A stretch of 64,000 bases of DNA from Hymenobacter sp. BT559 (GCF_016427535.1 NZ_JAELXV010000004.1:186001-250000), one strand, 5' to 3'. Shown: positions 33,033 through 41,260, counted from the stretch's first letter. Notes: a model not told the origin generated them from the sequence alone. Numbers and translations: made by a program.

Positions 33033-34658
33033 TTACTGGGCAGCGGCCGGCCCATACATCATCCCAACCTCCCAAAGCTCGTCGCTGTAGCTCAGCACTT
33101 TATGCTGCTGGCGGCTTGGCTGCACTTCGCCGCGGCGGGCCAGGTAAGCGTAGGGCACACCCGGCAGCAGGTACCGGTCATCAAAAACGTAGCGGTCAAA
33201 TTTATTTACTTGGTACGCGCCTTCAACGACTTCTACTTTAGCCTCCTGCCGAAACCGGGCGGGCGGATACTGCAAATAGAAAAGCGTGTAGACGTAATTC
33301 AAAGGAATCTGGGAAGTGATGCGCACTTGTGTCGCACCTTGCAAACGGCGCACAGCCTCAAACGCCGGCCCCAGTCCTTCATTAAACTGCTTGCGGATGC
33401 CACTTCGCGGATAATTGTAGAAGTAAGCCCGGACACTATTGCCCCCCACCCCCACAAACCAGCTGAGCAGCAGCCCCCAGAATACTTGCCTAGGGCGGCC
33501 GGCGGGCAGCCACTTGCTGCCGACCGCACCACCCCAGGCTGCTAGTGCCAGGCAAGGCAGAAAGAGGTGATTGATACGATTGACATTCAGCTCAAACAAG
33601 AAGAATAGGGGCAGGCAAGCCAACCCCCAGGCCCCAACCAGCAGGCCTACTAGCGCCGCCGGCTGGCCAGTATACCATTGCTGCTGCAGCCCCCGCAACC
33701 GATAAAGCCCTACTCCCACGCCCACCACCGTCAGCCCCCACGTACCGCGCAGCAGCAGCGGGTAGTCGAGCATTTTATTATGGTTGGTGTCATCGTCGAA
33801 GCTGCGCACCACAAAATCCGCGTTATGGACCCATATTGCCGCCATACTACCCAGACCTTTATAGTCCAGTCGATTGATTAGCGTCACTGGCGTCGAAAAA
33901 AACAGCTTGTCAGTCCAGGCTAGGTTGCGCCCTAGCACGTAGTTTTCTGCGAAAAATAGCAGGAACGGGGCGGCGACGAGTACAAAGAGCCCCAGCGCCA
34001 GCCCCCAGGCCCACCACTGCGCTTTGATGCGCCCGAAGCAGCCCAGCAGCACGACGCCAAGCAGCGTCGGCAGCACCACCACCGTGGTGCCGTAGGCGTA
34101 CAGCGCCAGCGCGAAGGGCAGCAAGGAGGGGATAATCCAACGCCGCTGCTGGCTATAAATAGCCTGGCCCACGCAGGCGCAACCCAGCAGCATCCAAAAA
34201 GGCAACAGGTTACTTTCCAACCCCCAGCGGCTTAGCATAAAATGCCAGGGTGCCAGCGCTAGCAGCAGCAGCCCGAGCAGCGCTGCCCGCCGACCTAGGG
34301 GCCGCAGACAGCAATAGAACAGCGGCAACGTCAGCAGCCCCATTCCTAGGGCGGCGAGCCGCGCCGATAAAATGCTCAGGCCGCACACCTTTACTAGTGG
34401 TATGGTCAGGTAGGCCAGCAGCACGTTTTGCCCACTACCCCACGCCGGGAAGTACGCCGGCCAGGGATTGCCCCACTTATCGCAGCCGGTCTCGGCCAGT
34501 GAGTAGGCTTCGTAGGCGCTGGCGGCCTCATCTTGGTTGAGGCCGGGCGGCACACTTGGGAAGTGCCACACACGCACAAAAATTCCTAGCCCAAGCACAG
34601 CAAGCACCAGCAGCCGGTATGCTCGTTGCCGGCCTAGGTATTGCTCCAGACTCCTCAT
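33033..34658 (-). CDS. GT-C glycosyltransferase (family 39-like) integral membrane protein
   Basis: 541 residues with about eleven to thirteen membrane segments. The first periplasmic loop has PPGLNQDEAASAYE (Asp43, Glu44), the acidic pair expected of polyprenyl-phosphate-dependent GT-C enzymes such as GT39/ArnT relatives, and SRWGLESN follows between membrane segments. It probably transfers a sugar from a lipid-phosphate donor in the periplasm; acceptor unknown. Its ATG lies nine bases after the stop of the isoaspartyl peptidase, so the two are likely cotranscribed. Confidence 0.8.
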   Translation of the reverse strand: MRSLEQYLGRQRAYRLLVLAVLGLGIFVRVWHFPSVPPGLNQDEAASAYEAYSLAETGCDKWGNPWPAYFPAWGSGQNVLLAYLTIPLVKVCGLSILSARLAALGMGLLTLPLFYCCLRPLGRRAALLGLLLLALAPWHFMLSRWGLESNLLPFWMLLGCACVGQAIYSQQRRWIIPSLLPFALALYAYGTTVVVLPTLLGVVLLGCFGRIKAQWWAWGLALGLFVLVAAPFLLFFAENYVLGRNLAWTDKLFFSTPVTLINRLDYKGLGSMAAIWVHNADFVVRSFDDDTNHNKMLDYPLLLRGTWGLTVVGVGVGLYRLRGLQQQWYTGQPAALVGLLVGAWGLACLPLFFLFELNVNRINHLFLPCLALAAWGGAVGSKWLPAGRPRQVFWGLLLSWFVGVGGNSVRAYFYNYPRSGIRKQFNEGLGPAFEAVRRLQGATQVRITSQIPLNYVYTLFYLQYPPARFRQEAKVEVVEGAYQVNKFDRYVFDDRYLLPGVPYAYLARRGEVQPSRQQHKVLSYSDELWEVGMMYGPAAAQ

Positions 34659-34667
34659 TAACCTAGC

Positions 34668-35603
34668 TTAATAGATAGCAATGTGCATCTCGCCGGCCAT
34701 GTTGCGGCTGGCCCGATACATGCCCTCCGAGTTAAAGGGCAGCGCTAGGTTGCCGGCGGCATCCACGGCAATGAGGCCGCCCTCGCCACCCACCGGGGCC
34801 AGTTTGTCGTGCACCACTACGCGGCAGGCCTCGGCCAGCGATAAGCCCCGGTATTCCATCAGGCAGGCCACGTCGTAGCTGGCCACGGCCCGCATAAAGT
34901 ACTCGCCGTGCCCGGTGCAGCTGATGGCGCAGCGCGCATCGGCCCAGGTGCCAGCCCCAATGAGGGGCGTGTCGCCGATGCGGGCGTAGCGCTTGTTGGT
35001 CATGCCGCCGGTGCTGGTGGCGGCGGCCAGGTGGCCGCGCTGGTCGCGGGCCACAGCCCCCACGGTACCTTTCTTCCAGTTGGGGTCTAGCTTCGGCGGG
35101 TCGCTCGGAGTATGGTCGAGCTGCACCCGGCCGGCCGCGATAGCTTCCTGCAGCTGGTCGTAGCGCTGCTGGGTGAAGAAATACGCGGGCGGCTGCAGCG
35201 GCAGGCCGTGCTCGCGGGCTAGCTGGTCAGCGCCGGGGTAGGCCAGCAGCACGTGCTCGGTTTGCTCCATTACCAGGCGCGCCGCCCGAATGGGATTTTG
35301 TACCTCGCGCACCCCAGCCACGGCGCCCGCGCGCCGGGTGGCCCCGTCCATGAGGGCGGCGTCCATCTCGTGGTGGCCTTCGTGGGTGAATACTGCCCCC
35401 CGCCCGGCGTTGAAGAGCGGGCAATCTTCGAGCGAGCGCACCGTAGCCTCCACCGCATCGAGCGCCGGGGCGCCCTGGGCTAGCAAGTCGGTACCTAGGT
35501 CTAGTGCCGCGCGCAGCGCGGCGCGGTAATCGGCTTCTAAGGCGGGCGTCAGCGCGGCGCGGGCGATGGTGCCAGCCCCCCCGTGCAAGGCAAGTGCGAA
35601 CAT
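34668..35603 (-). CDS. iaaA: isoaspartyl peptidase / L-asparaginase (Ntn-hydrolase)
   Basis: 311 residues. Type 2 asparaginase family: LALHGGAGT near the start, FNAGRGAVF, and the autocleavage/nucleophile site KKGTVGAVA with Thr180, then ATSTGGMTNKR and GAGTWAD. The precursor cleaves itself before Thr180 to give alpha and beta subunits, and the enzyme hydrolyses isoaspartyl dipeptides, including the beta-Asp-Arg made by cyanophycinase. The Met at 35603 is preferred over an upstream in-frame Met at 35624 because it places LALHGGAG in the normal position. First gene of a two-gene unit with the GT-C protein. Confidence 0.93.
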   Translation of the reverse strand: MFALALHGGAGTIARAALTPALEADYRAALRAALDLGTDLLAQGAPALDAVEATVRSLEDCPLFNAGRGAVFTHEGHHEMDAALMDGATRRAGAVAGVREVQNPIRAARLVMEQTEHVLLAYPGADQLAREHGLPLQPPAYFFTQQRYDQLQEAIAAGRVQLDHTPSDPPKLDPNWKKGTVGAVARDQRGHLAAATSTGGMTNKRYARIGDTPLIGAGTWADARCAISCTGHGEYFMRAVASYDVACLMEYRGLSLAEACRVVVHDKLAPVGGEGGLIAVDAAGNLALPFNSEGMYRASRNMAGEMHIAIY

Positions 35604-35860
35604 ATTTTTAGCTTTTGGCCGCAAGAACGGGATTCGTGCTCATAAGCTTAGTGCGCGCCAACTACTTGACTGCGAAACAGGCGCTGCCCTAGGTTATTAT
35701 TTCAACTGTATTTATCAAATAATCAAGCAGATAATTAACGTTAAAAATTCAGGTTTTTTGCTACAAAACTGACTTTACCGAAACCAAAACCTAGCCGCCT
35801 TCGGTTTTTATTCGTAGGTTTGACCTCCCAATCCCAATTTTCTCTTAACCATACAATACG

Positions 35861-36289
35861 ATGGCATACGACGTAACCGGCCGCCTGCACGAAATCTTTG
35901 ACGAACAGCAGGTTAGCGATAAATTTCGCAAGCGCGAGTTCGTCCTGGAAGTCCAAGACGGCCAGTATCCCCAGCAAATCAAGTTTCAGCTGACTCAGGA
36001 CAAAACCAGCCTCATTGACCCCTACAAAATGGGCGACGAGGTGAAAGTTACTTTCGACCTGCGCGGCCGCGGCTTCAATAAAAACGGCCAGATGCTGTAC
36101 TTCACTAACCTCGAAGCATGGCGCGTTGAGCCGGCTGCGGCTGGTGGTGCCCCGGCCGGTGGCGGTGGTGGCTATGCCCAGCCTCAAGCCGCTGCTCGCC
36201 CCGCTGCTCAAAACCAGAATCCAAACCTGCGGGCTCAGCCTTCGGCTGCCCCCATCGCTAGCGACGACGACAACGACCTGCCCTTCTAG
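35861..36289 (+). CDS. DUF3127 protein with SSB-like acidic C-terminal tip
   Basis: 142 residues. Residues 1-95 match DUF3127, an OB-fold-like domain (DVTGRLHEIFDEQQVSDKF, KREFVLEV, FNKNGQMLYFTNLEAW). A Gly/Pro/Gln/Asn-rich disordered linker follows, then the C-terminus DDDNDLPF. That layout, OB fold plus linker plus acidic tip ending in LPF, is that of single-stranded DNA-binding proteins whose tip recruits repair enzymes. DUF3127 function is not established; an ssDNA-binding or SSB-mimic role is inference. Monocistronic. Confidence 0.85.
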   Translation: MAYDVTGRLHEIFDEQQVSDKFRKREFVLEVQDGQYPQQIKFQLTQDKTSLIDPYKMGDEVKVTFDLRGRGFNKNGQMLYFTNLEAWRVEPAAAGGAPAGGGGGYAQPQAAARPAAQNQNPNLRAQPSAAPIASDDDNDLPF

Positions 36290-36290
36290 A

Positions 36291-36353
36291 CCGCAGATTC
36301 AAACGGATTTGTTGGATTAAACGGATACGCCCGGCTGCGCCGGGCTGACTGAC
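36291..36353. repeat. single diverged copy of the CGCAGATT repeat
   Basis: CCGCAGATTCAAACGGATTT, then GGATTAAACGGATACGCCCG and an inner CCCGGCTGCGCCGGG hairpin, resembling the arms of the inverted repeats at 37111 and 52059. It begins two bases after the DUF3127 stop codon. Confidence 0.7.
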
Positions 36354-36378
36354 AACCGACGAATAGTAACTACTTGAT

Positions 36379-36406
36379 GTGCCGCTTCCTACCTAGGAGG
36401 CGGCAC
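36379..36406 (+). terminator. hairpin downstream of the DUF3127 gene
   Basis: GTGCCGCTTCCT pairs with AGGAGGCGGCAC (one G-T pair) around a 4-base loop, followed by ATTT; its loop side contains CCTAGG. Confidence 0.55.
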
Positions 36407-36484
36407 ATTTGCGTTGAGGCTAGCGTTATATGCGTATAAAAGGAAAGCTCACAGCCGACAGCTGCTAGCTAACAGCTTATACTT

Positions 36485-37111
36485 ATGAACTTACGCGCAC
36501 TTATTAGCCGGGGCGAGGGCGAGGAACTGGAATTTAAAAAGAAGACCACCCACCCTACCCGTATTTCGCGCACGCTGGCCTCGCTGGCCAATACCCGGGG
36601 CGGCAAGGTGCTGGTGGGCGTCGACGATGACGGCCGGGTGGTGGGCGTACGCGACGCCGAGGAAGAAATGTTTGTGCTGCGCGATGCAGCGGCGCACTAC
36701 ATCGAGCCGCCGCTTACTCTGCATTTTCGCGAGGTAGAAACGGAGGACGACCGCATTGTGCTCATTGTGGAGGTGCCCGAAAGCCAGAACAAGCCGCACC
36801 GCGCTCAAATAGCGCCCGGCGAATGGCGCGGCTACATCCGGGTGCGCGACGAAAGCGTGCAAACCAGCTCGCTCACCGAAAAGCTACTGGAGCGCCAGCA
36901 ACCAGAGGCCCGCTTCGAAAAGCTGCCGCTTACGAAAGACGAGCTGCGCGTGCTAGAATATCTGCGCACCACCCCACGCATTACAGTGGCCCAGTATACC
37001 AAGCTTATTAATGTGAGCCGCCGCCGCGCCTACCGTACCCTCATCAAGCTGACGCTGCACGGCTACCTGCGCTACCACGACAAAGAGAAAGAGCCGTATT
37101 ACACCTTATAA
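36485..37111 (+). CDS. AlbA_2 (Schlafen-like) domain protein with winged-helix C-terminus
   Basis: 208 residues. Residues 8-125 form the AlbA_2 domain found in transcriptional regulators and ATP-binding proteins (EGEELEFKKKTTHPTRISRT, ASLANTRGGKVLVGVDDDGR). Residues about 145-208 are a helix-turn-helix (RITVAQYTKLINVSRRRAYR). It is likely a DNA-binding regulator; whether AlbA_2 binds nucleotide or nucleic acid here is unknown. The gene runs directly into the left arm of a long inverted repeat, whose first base is the last base of the stop codon. Confidence 0.85.
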   Translation: MNLRALISRGEGEELEFKKKTTHPTRISRTLASLANTRGGKVLVGVDDDGRVVGVRDAEEEMFVLRDAAAHYIEPPLTLHFREVETEDDRIVLIVEVPESQNKPHRAQIAPGEWRGYIRVRDESVQTSSLTEKLLERQQPEARFEKLPLTKDELRVLEYLRTTPRITVAQYTKLINVSRRRAYRTLIKLTLHGYLRYHDKEKEPYYTL

Positions 37112-37298
37112 TCACAGATTGTAGCGGATTCAACGGATTACGCAGATACGCCCGCCTGCAGCGGGCTGACTATTTGGACGCAGGAGCGGCTTCGCCGGCT
37201 CACTCTAAGTTAGCCAAAAGCTAATCTGCATTCGAATAGTCAGCCTGCCGCAGGCGGGCGTATCTGCGTAATCCGTTGAATCCGCTACAATCTGCGAT
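37111..37298. repeat. 64-bp inverted repeat, CGCAGATT family
   Basis: Arms 37111-37174 and 37235-37298 differ at only three positions (core TAGCGGATTCAACGGATTAC). The spacer of 60 bases contains a small GAGC/GGCTC hairpin. The element occupies the whole gap between the convergent AlbA_2 gene and the 38-residue gene. A related repeat lies at 52059-52271 and a diverged single copy at 36291. Confidence 0.9.
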
Positions 37299-37415
37299 TT
37301 ATTCCTGCTTGCGAGCGCGGGCGACTTTCTTCTCTTCCTTTTCGGCTTTTTTCTCCTTCATCGATTTGGTCGGCTCTTTCTTTTTTTCTTTGCGGGCGTC
37401 TTGTGCTTTTGCCAT
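37299..37415 (-). CDS. 38-residue Lys-rich protein
   Basis: Reads MAKAQDARKEKKKEPTKSMK and continues with more Lys/Glu residues to a TAA stop abutting the inverted repeat. More than a third of residues are Lys or Arg, with alternating charged heptads that could form a single helix. I recall similar short MAK...KK proteins in Cytophagales but no function. The gene is supported by clean termination, an upstream A/T-rich leader and GC-rich wobble use; a nucleic-acid binding role is plausible but unproven. Confidence 0.6.
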   Translation of the reverse strand: MAKAQDARKEKKKEPTKSMKEKKAEKEEKKVARARKQE

Positions 37416-37471
37416 GAGTGAAAAGGTGGGTAGAGGGTAATGGGATTAAAAATAACTAAAAAATCGGCTTC

Positions 37472-39031
37472 CTAACGAAGTGGAGCTGCTGGTTGTTGTG
37501 CCAAAGCTGTATCAGGTGCGGGCATCATGGGCCAGTAGCGCTCGCGCAGTATCCCTAGGTGGTGCCGCTCGTGGCCAGCCGTAATAAAGAGCAGGGCGCG
37601 CACGCTCGTAGCGCCCCCATTGGCAAGGCCCACGCGGTCGAGCTGCGCGGGTGTGAAACTGCTAAAAAGGGCTAGCGTAGCCGCCCGCACGGCATGATAC
37701 TCCGTTAGCAGGTCGCTCATCGAGCGGTCGTTGGCCTCGCTCGTAGCGGCATATTCGTTTTCATTGAAGCCAGGCAGCGACTGGGCATCGCCGCGGGCGA
37801 AACGCAGGGCCCGGTACGTAAAAATGCGCTCCGTATCAATGATATGTAGTAGCACCTCCTTGGGCGTCCATTTGCCGGGCGCGTAGCGCATGAGGGCCTG
37901 CGCTTCGGTGAGGCGGGCCAGGTCGCGGTGCAGTTCGGCGGGCTGCTGGCGCAGCAGCGCGAGCGGGTCGGCGCCTTCCGGAATCAGGTCGAGGTAGCCT
38001 TGCGCGTAGGGCTGGTAGGTGCCGGGCGCGGGGCGGGCTGGGGTAGCAGTGGCAGGCATGGTGGCAAAGGTAGCCGCCCGGCCCTTGGCCAAATACCGAA
38101 ACCCCAGGCGTGCGGCGCCAAGCGGTCGGCGGCGTAGGTGGCGCTTGCCAGCCAACAGGTGCGCCCCTAGGTGGTGCTGTAAGTAGTCGTGCGTATCAAC
38201 GCCTTCTACCCCAAAGGCCCAGCGCAAAAAATCGGGCATGATGGCGCCCCAGGTGTCTTGATGGTGGTGGCCGCCGGGCACCTCTACATAGCGCACAGCC
38301 TCGGTGGGCAGCCCCTGCTGGGCCAGCGTGGCCATCAGGTCGAGGGTATCGTCTATCGAGTCGATGATACCGTTGTTGTTGCGGTCGCTAGTTTCATCAT
38401 CGGTGCCGGTTTGCAGCCAGTATTGCTGGCCGGGCCTAGGCGCCCGGGCACTTACCAAGCTGTGCATCAATCGGTCGGCATCGGTGTAGCCGTCATTCAA
38501 GCCTCGGCTGCGCCACCAAAATGAGCCGCTGAACGAGCCCGCCCGCTGAAACGCTTCGGGGTGGTGCCAGGCTAGGTCGAAGGCCGTGAGGCCACCTAGC
38601 GACATACCGGCTACTACCGCCTCCGCCGGGTCGGCGCTGGCGTGGTAGTGGGCCTGCACGTAGGGCAGCAACTCTTTGAGCACAAACTCGGTGTAGTGCC
38701 CGGCGCGGCTGCCGCGGCCTAGGTAGTCGGGCTGGGCTGCCACGCCGTACTCCTGCAGGCGGTCGGCGGCGTGCACCGCCACCAGCACGAAGGGGCGCAC
38801 GGCCCCACGCTTATATAGGTAGTTGAGCGTGGTGGGCAGGCGCAGGCGCTGCAGGTCCTGGCCGTCGTTGAGGTACAGCACCGGGTAGGGCTGCGCGGCG
38901 GCCACGTCGAAGCCGGGTGGCAGCACCACGTCGAGACGCACCACGCGGCCCAGCCGGATAGAGAATAAGGATTCGTCGCGCCGAACGGCCACGGTAGCGC
39001 CACGCGGCGACTGAAATCGGAATACTGCCAT
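37472..39031 (-). CDS. fusion of an esterase-D-like alpha/beta hydrolase and a DinB-family domain
   Basis: 519 residues in one uninterrupted frame. Residues about 1-300 are a putative esterase with the oxyanion and nucleophile region VAGMSLGGLTA (Ser in GMSLGG), SGSFWWRSRGLND and a DxD-rich loop DDETSDRNNNG that looks like a calcium-binding insert. Residues about 325-519 are a DinB_2 four-helix bundle with metal-binding His residues in LLHIIDTERIF and HERHHLG. DinB proteins are usually separate genes. A TACCTTTG box and an ATG (38059) lie at the domain boundary, so a second internal product is possible. Confidence 0.82.
   Translation of the reverse strand: MAVFRFQSPRGATVAVRRDESLFSIRLGRVVRLDVVLPPGFDVAAAQPYPVLYLNDGQDLQRLRLPTTLNYLYKRGAVRPFVLVAVHAADRLQEYGVAAQPDYLGRGSRAGHYTEFVLKELLPYVQAHYHASADPAEAVVAGMSLGGLTAFDLAWHHPEAFQRAGSFSGSFWWRSRGLNDGYTDADRLMHSLVSARAPRPGQQYWLQTGTDDETSDRNNNGIIDSIDDTLDLMATLAQQGLPTEAVRYVEVPGGHHHQDTWGAIMPDFLRWAFGVEGVDTHDYLQHHLGAHLLAGKRHLRRRPLGAARLGFRYLAKGRAATFATMPATATPARPAPGTYQPYAQGYLDLIPEGADPLALLRQQPAELHRDLARLTEAQALMRYAPGKWTPKEVLLHIIDTERIFTYRALRFARGDAQSLPGFNENEYAATSEANDRSMSDLLTEYHAVRAATLALFSSFTPAQLDRVGLANGGATSVRALLFITAGHERHHLGILRERYWPMMPAPDTALAQQPAAPLR
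38065..38072 (-). promoter_or_regulatory. possible internal promoter before the DinB domain
   Basis: TACCTTTG on the minus strand lies five bases before an in-frame ATG at 38059 that starts a normal-sized DinB protein (195 residues). It could drive a near-leaderless DinB transcript, or be chance codons for Ala-Thr-Phe-Ala. Confidence 0.4.
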
Positions 39032-39127
39032 TATCTACGCAAAGAAACACGCCCCACCCGCGTTTCCCAGAATTTTATCCAAAGTTGGTCGTTCAGATTT
39101 TCTGCTTAGTTTGCGGCCGGTTCCGGG

Positions 39128-39862
39128 GTGGGCTCCTTTCCCACCGGCACCTGCCTCTTGCACGAAGAATACCGCCGCTTCTACTCCCAGCACCTGGGCC
39201 TCGACATGGAAATGCTGGTCCTGGGTGACTACGGCTACCCCATCCTCGTTTTTCCGACCTCCAATGGCCGCTATTTCGAGGCCAAAGACTTTCACCTGGT
39301 CGACTCAGTACGCTGGTTTATTGACAACAAGCTCATTAAGCTAGTCTGCATCGACAGCGGCGACAAGTGGAGCTGGTATGCCAAGCACCTGCACCCCGGC
39401 ACCCGCCTGCACAATCACAACCTCTACGACCGCATGATAAGCGAAGAGCTGGTGCCGCGCCTGCAGCAAGAGTGCCAAGTCGACAAGATAGGCGTGGCCG
39501 GCTGCTCCCTAGGTGGCTATCAAGCGCTTAACTTCGCCTTTAAGCATCCCGAGAAGGTGGCGCACCTGTTTTCGATGGGCGCAGCCTTCGATATTCGCAT
39601 GTTTATGGGCGGCTACTACGACGAGCAGGTATACTTCAACAACCCGCCCGACTTCATGCCCAATGCCCAGAATGACAACTTCTACAAGATGAACATCATC
39701 TTGGGCACAGCCGAACAAGACTTCTGCAAGGACTCTAACTACCAGATGTCGGGCATCTTAAATGCCAAGGGCATTCCACACCGCCTCGATGTGCGCAATG
39801 GCACCCACGACTGGCCCGTGTGGCGCGAGATGTTCCCGGAATACGTCTCTTCTATCTTTTAA
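39128..39862 (+). CDS. esterase-D-like alpha/beta hydrolase, first gene of the amidoligase cluster
   Basis: 244 residues, cytoplasmic. Short alpha/beta hydrolase with the nucleophile elbow GVAGCSLGGYQA (Ser in GCSLGG), an acidic residue after VNGTHDW-like NGTHDWPVWREMF giving the catalytic His, and PILVFPTSNGRYFE early on. It resembles esterase-D/S-formylglutathione hydrolase relatives. In this context it may release or transfer a product of the neighbouring amide-forming enzymes. The start codon here is GTG; a TTG at 39158 (LHEEYRRFY) would give a length closer to relatives. Confidence 0.82.
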   Translation: MGSFPTGTCLLHEEYRRFYSQHLGLDMEMLVLGDYGYPILVFPTSNGRYFEAKDFHLVDSVRWFIDNKLIKLVCIDSGDKWSWYAKHLHPGTRLHNHNLYDRMISEELVPRLQQECQVDKIGVAGCSLGGYQALNFAFKHPEKVAHLFSMGAAFDIRMFMGGYYDEQVYFNNPPDFMPNAQNDNFYKMNIILGTAEQDFCKDSNYQMSGILNAKGIPHRLDVRNGTHDWPVWREMFPEYVSSIF

Positions 39863-39922
39863 TAAGGCTGTTGCGTACAATTGCACAGCCCCCCTCCCAA
39901 ACACCCTTTTTGCCTTCACCCC

Positions 39923-41131
39923 ATGAAAAAAATCGGCATTCTTTTCGGCCAAGAAAACACGTTTCCGCAGGCTTTCATCGACCGCGTCAACCAAAAGGCC
40001 GTTGATGGCATCACGGCTGAGTTTGTAAATATCACGGAAGTTGAGCAGGCTGTGCCCACCGACTACGCCGTTATTATCGACCGCATTTCGCAGGACGTGC
40101 CTTTCTATCGTGCCTACCTCAAGAACGCCGCCCTCACGGGTACGGCCGTGATTAACAACCCCTTCTGGTGGAGCGCCGATGAGAAGTTTTTTAATAATGC
40201 CCTCGCAGTGCAGCTCGGCGTGCCAGTGCCCAAGACGCTACTGCTGCCCAGCAAGGCCCGCCCCGACGACACCAACGAAAACTCGTTCCGCAACCTGTCG
40301 ATGTTCGATTGGCAGAAGGCGTTTGAGAAAATCGGTTTCCCAGCCTTTATGAAGCCCCACTCGGGCGGCGGCTGGAAGAGCGTGTATAAGGTGGACAACC
40401 CCGATGAAGCCTGGCGCGCCTACGACGAAACCGGTCAGCTTGTAATGCTATACCAAGAAGCCGTTGAGTTTGATGATTATTTCCGCTGCTACTGCCTAGG
40501 TGGCAAGGATGTGCTCATTATGCCCTACGAGCCGCGCAACGCTTTCCATGAGCGCTACAAGACGGAGATGAAAACGCAGGGCGAGGCCGGCGAAAAGTTG
40601 CTCGAAACGGTGAAAGACTACACGCTGCGCCTGTGCCAAGGCCTGGGCTATGACTTCAACACCGTAGAATTTGCGGTGCGCGACGGTGTTCCAATCGCTA
40701 TTGACTTTGGCAACCCCGCGCCCGACGCCGACATTAATTCGGTAGGCCCCGAAAACTTTGAGTGGGTGGTAGAGCACGCCGCAAATCTAGCCATCGAGCG
40801 GGCCCAGGCCCAGCAGCCCGGCCGCGACAACCTCACCTGGGGCACGTTTGTGCAAAAATCAGCTAGCCAAACCGCCATTGCCTCGACCGATGGGGCCGTG
40901 GAGGTTGGCAGCCCCGTGCATGAAACCAACGACCTAGGAGCCACTGGCATTCAAGCCGCAACGAAGAAGGCCGCGCCCAAAAAATCGGCTGCTCCTCAGC
41001 CCGTAGCCCCCGAGGGCGAGGTACCAACCGAGAAGCCCGCCGCGAAAGCCAAAGCGAAAGCTGCCCCCAAAGCAGAAGCCAGCGCTGAAAAGGCGCCCGC
41101 CAAACCCAAAAAGGCACCCGCTAAGAAATAA
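39923..41131 (+). CDS. ATP-grasp ligase with histone-like Lys/Ala/Pro tail
   Basis: 402 residues. ATP-grasp fold: KIGILFGQENTFP start, FPAFMKPHSGGGWKSVYKV (ATP-binding Lys and glycine loop), MLYQEAVEFDDYFRCYCL and the metal-binding end VPIAIDFGNPAPDADIN. Such enzymes join a carboxylate to an amine or thiol with ATP. The last 65 residues are a Lys/Ala/Pro-rich tail (KKAAPKKSAAPQP, EKAPAKPKKAPAKK) like histone H1. The Met at 39923 starts the fold; the in-frame Met at 39881 adds a Pro-rich leader of doubtful reality. Substrates unknown. Confidence 0.85.
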   Translation: MKKIGILFGQENTFPQAFIDRVNQKAVDGITAEFVNITEVEQAVPTDYAVIIDRISQDVPFYRAYLKNAALTGTAVINNPFWWSADEKFFNNALAVQLGVPVPKTLLLPSKARPDDTNENSFRNLSMFDWQKAFEKIGFPAFMKPHSGGGWKSVYKVDNPDEAWRAYDETGQLVMLYQEAVEFDDYFRCYCLGGKDVLIMPYEPRNAFHERYKTEMKTQGEAGEKLLETVKDYTLRLCQGLGYDFNTVEFAVRDGVPIAIDFGNPAPDADINSVGPENFEWVVEHAANLAIERAQAQQPGRDNLTWGTFVQKSASQTAIASTDGAVEVGSPVHETNDLGATGIQAATKKAAPKKSAAPQPVAPEGEVPTEKPAAKAKAKAAPKAEASAEKAPAKPKKAPAKK

Positions 41132-41155
41132 CTGTTTTTCCTTTTTAGCTGCGTA

Positions 41156-41196
41156 AAAAAGGGCTGCCATCGCTGCTTGGTGGTAGCCCTTTTTGT
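41156..41196 (+). terminator. terminator within the amidoligase cluster
   Basis: AAAAAGGGCTGCCA pairs with TGGTAGCCCTTTTT (one G-T pair), ending in a T-run, between the ATP-grasp gene and the carboxylate-amine ligase gene. It suggests partial or full termination, with separate expression of the downstream genes. Confidence 0.75.
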
Positions 41197-41260
41197 AGCT
41201 TTTTGCTTCCTCTAGCGCCCTAGGGGTTCTTGCTTACTCATTTCTAGTCGCTGCCCACCT

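Noticed and set aside
36485..37111. Abortive-infection or Schlafen defence island
   Set aside because: The AlbA_2 protein has an HTH but no toxin, nuclease or partner gene nearby.
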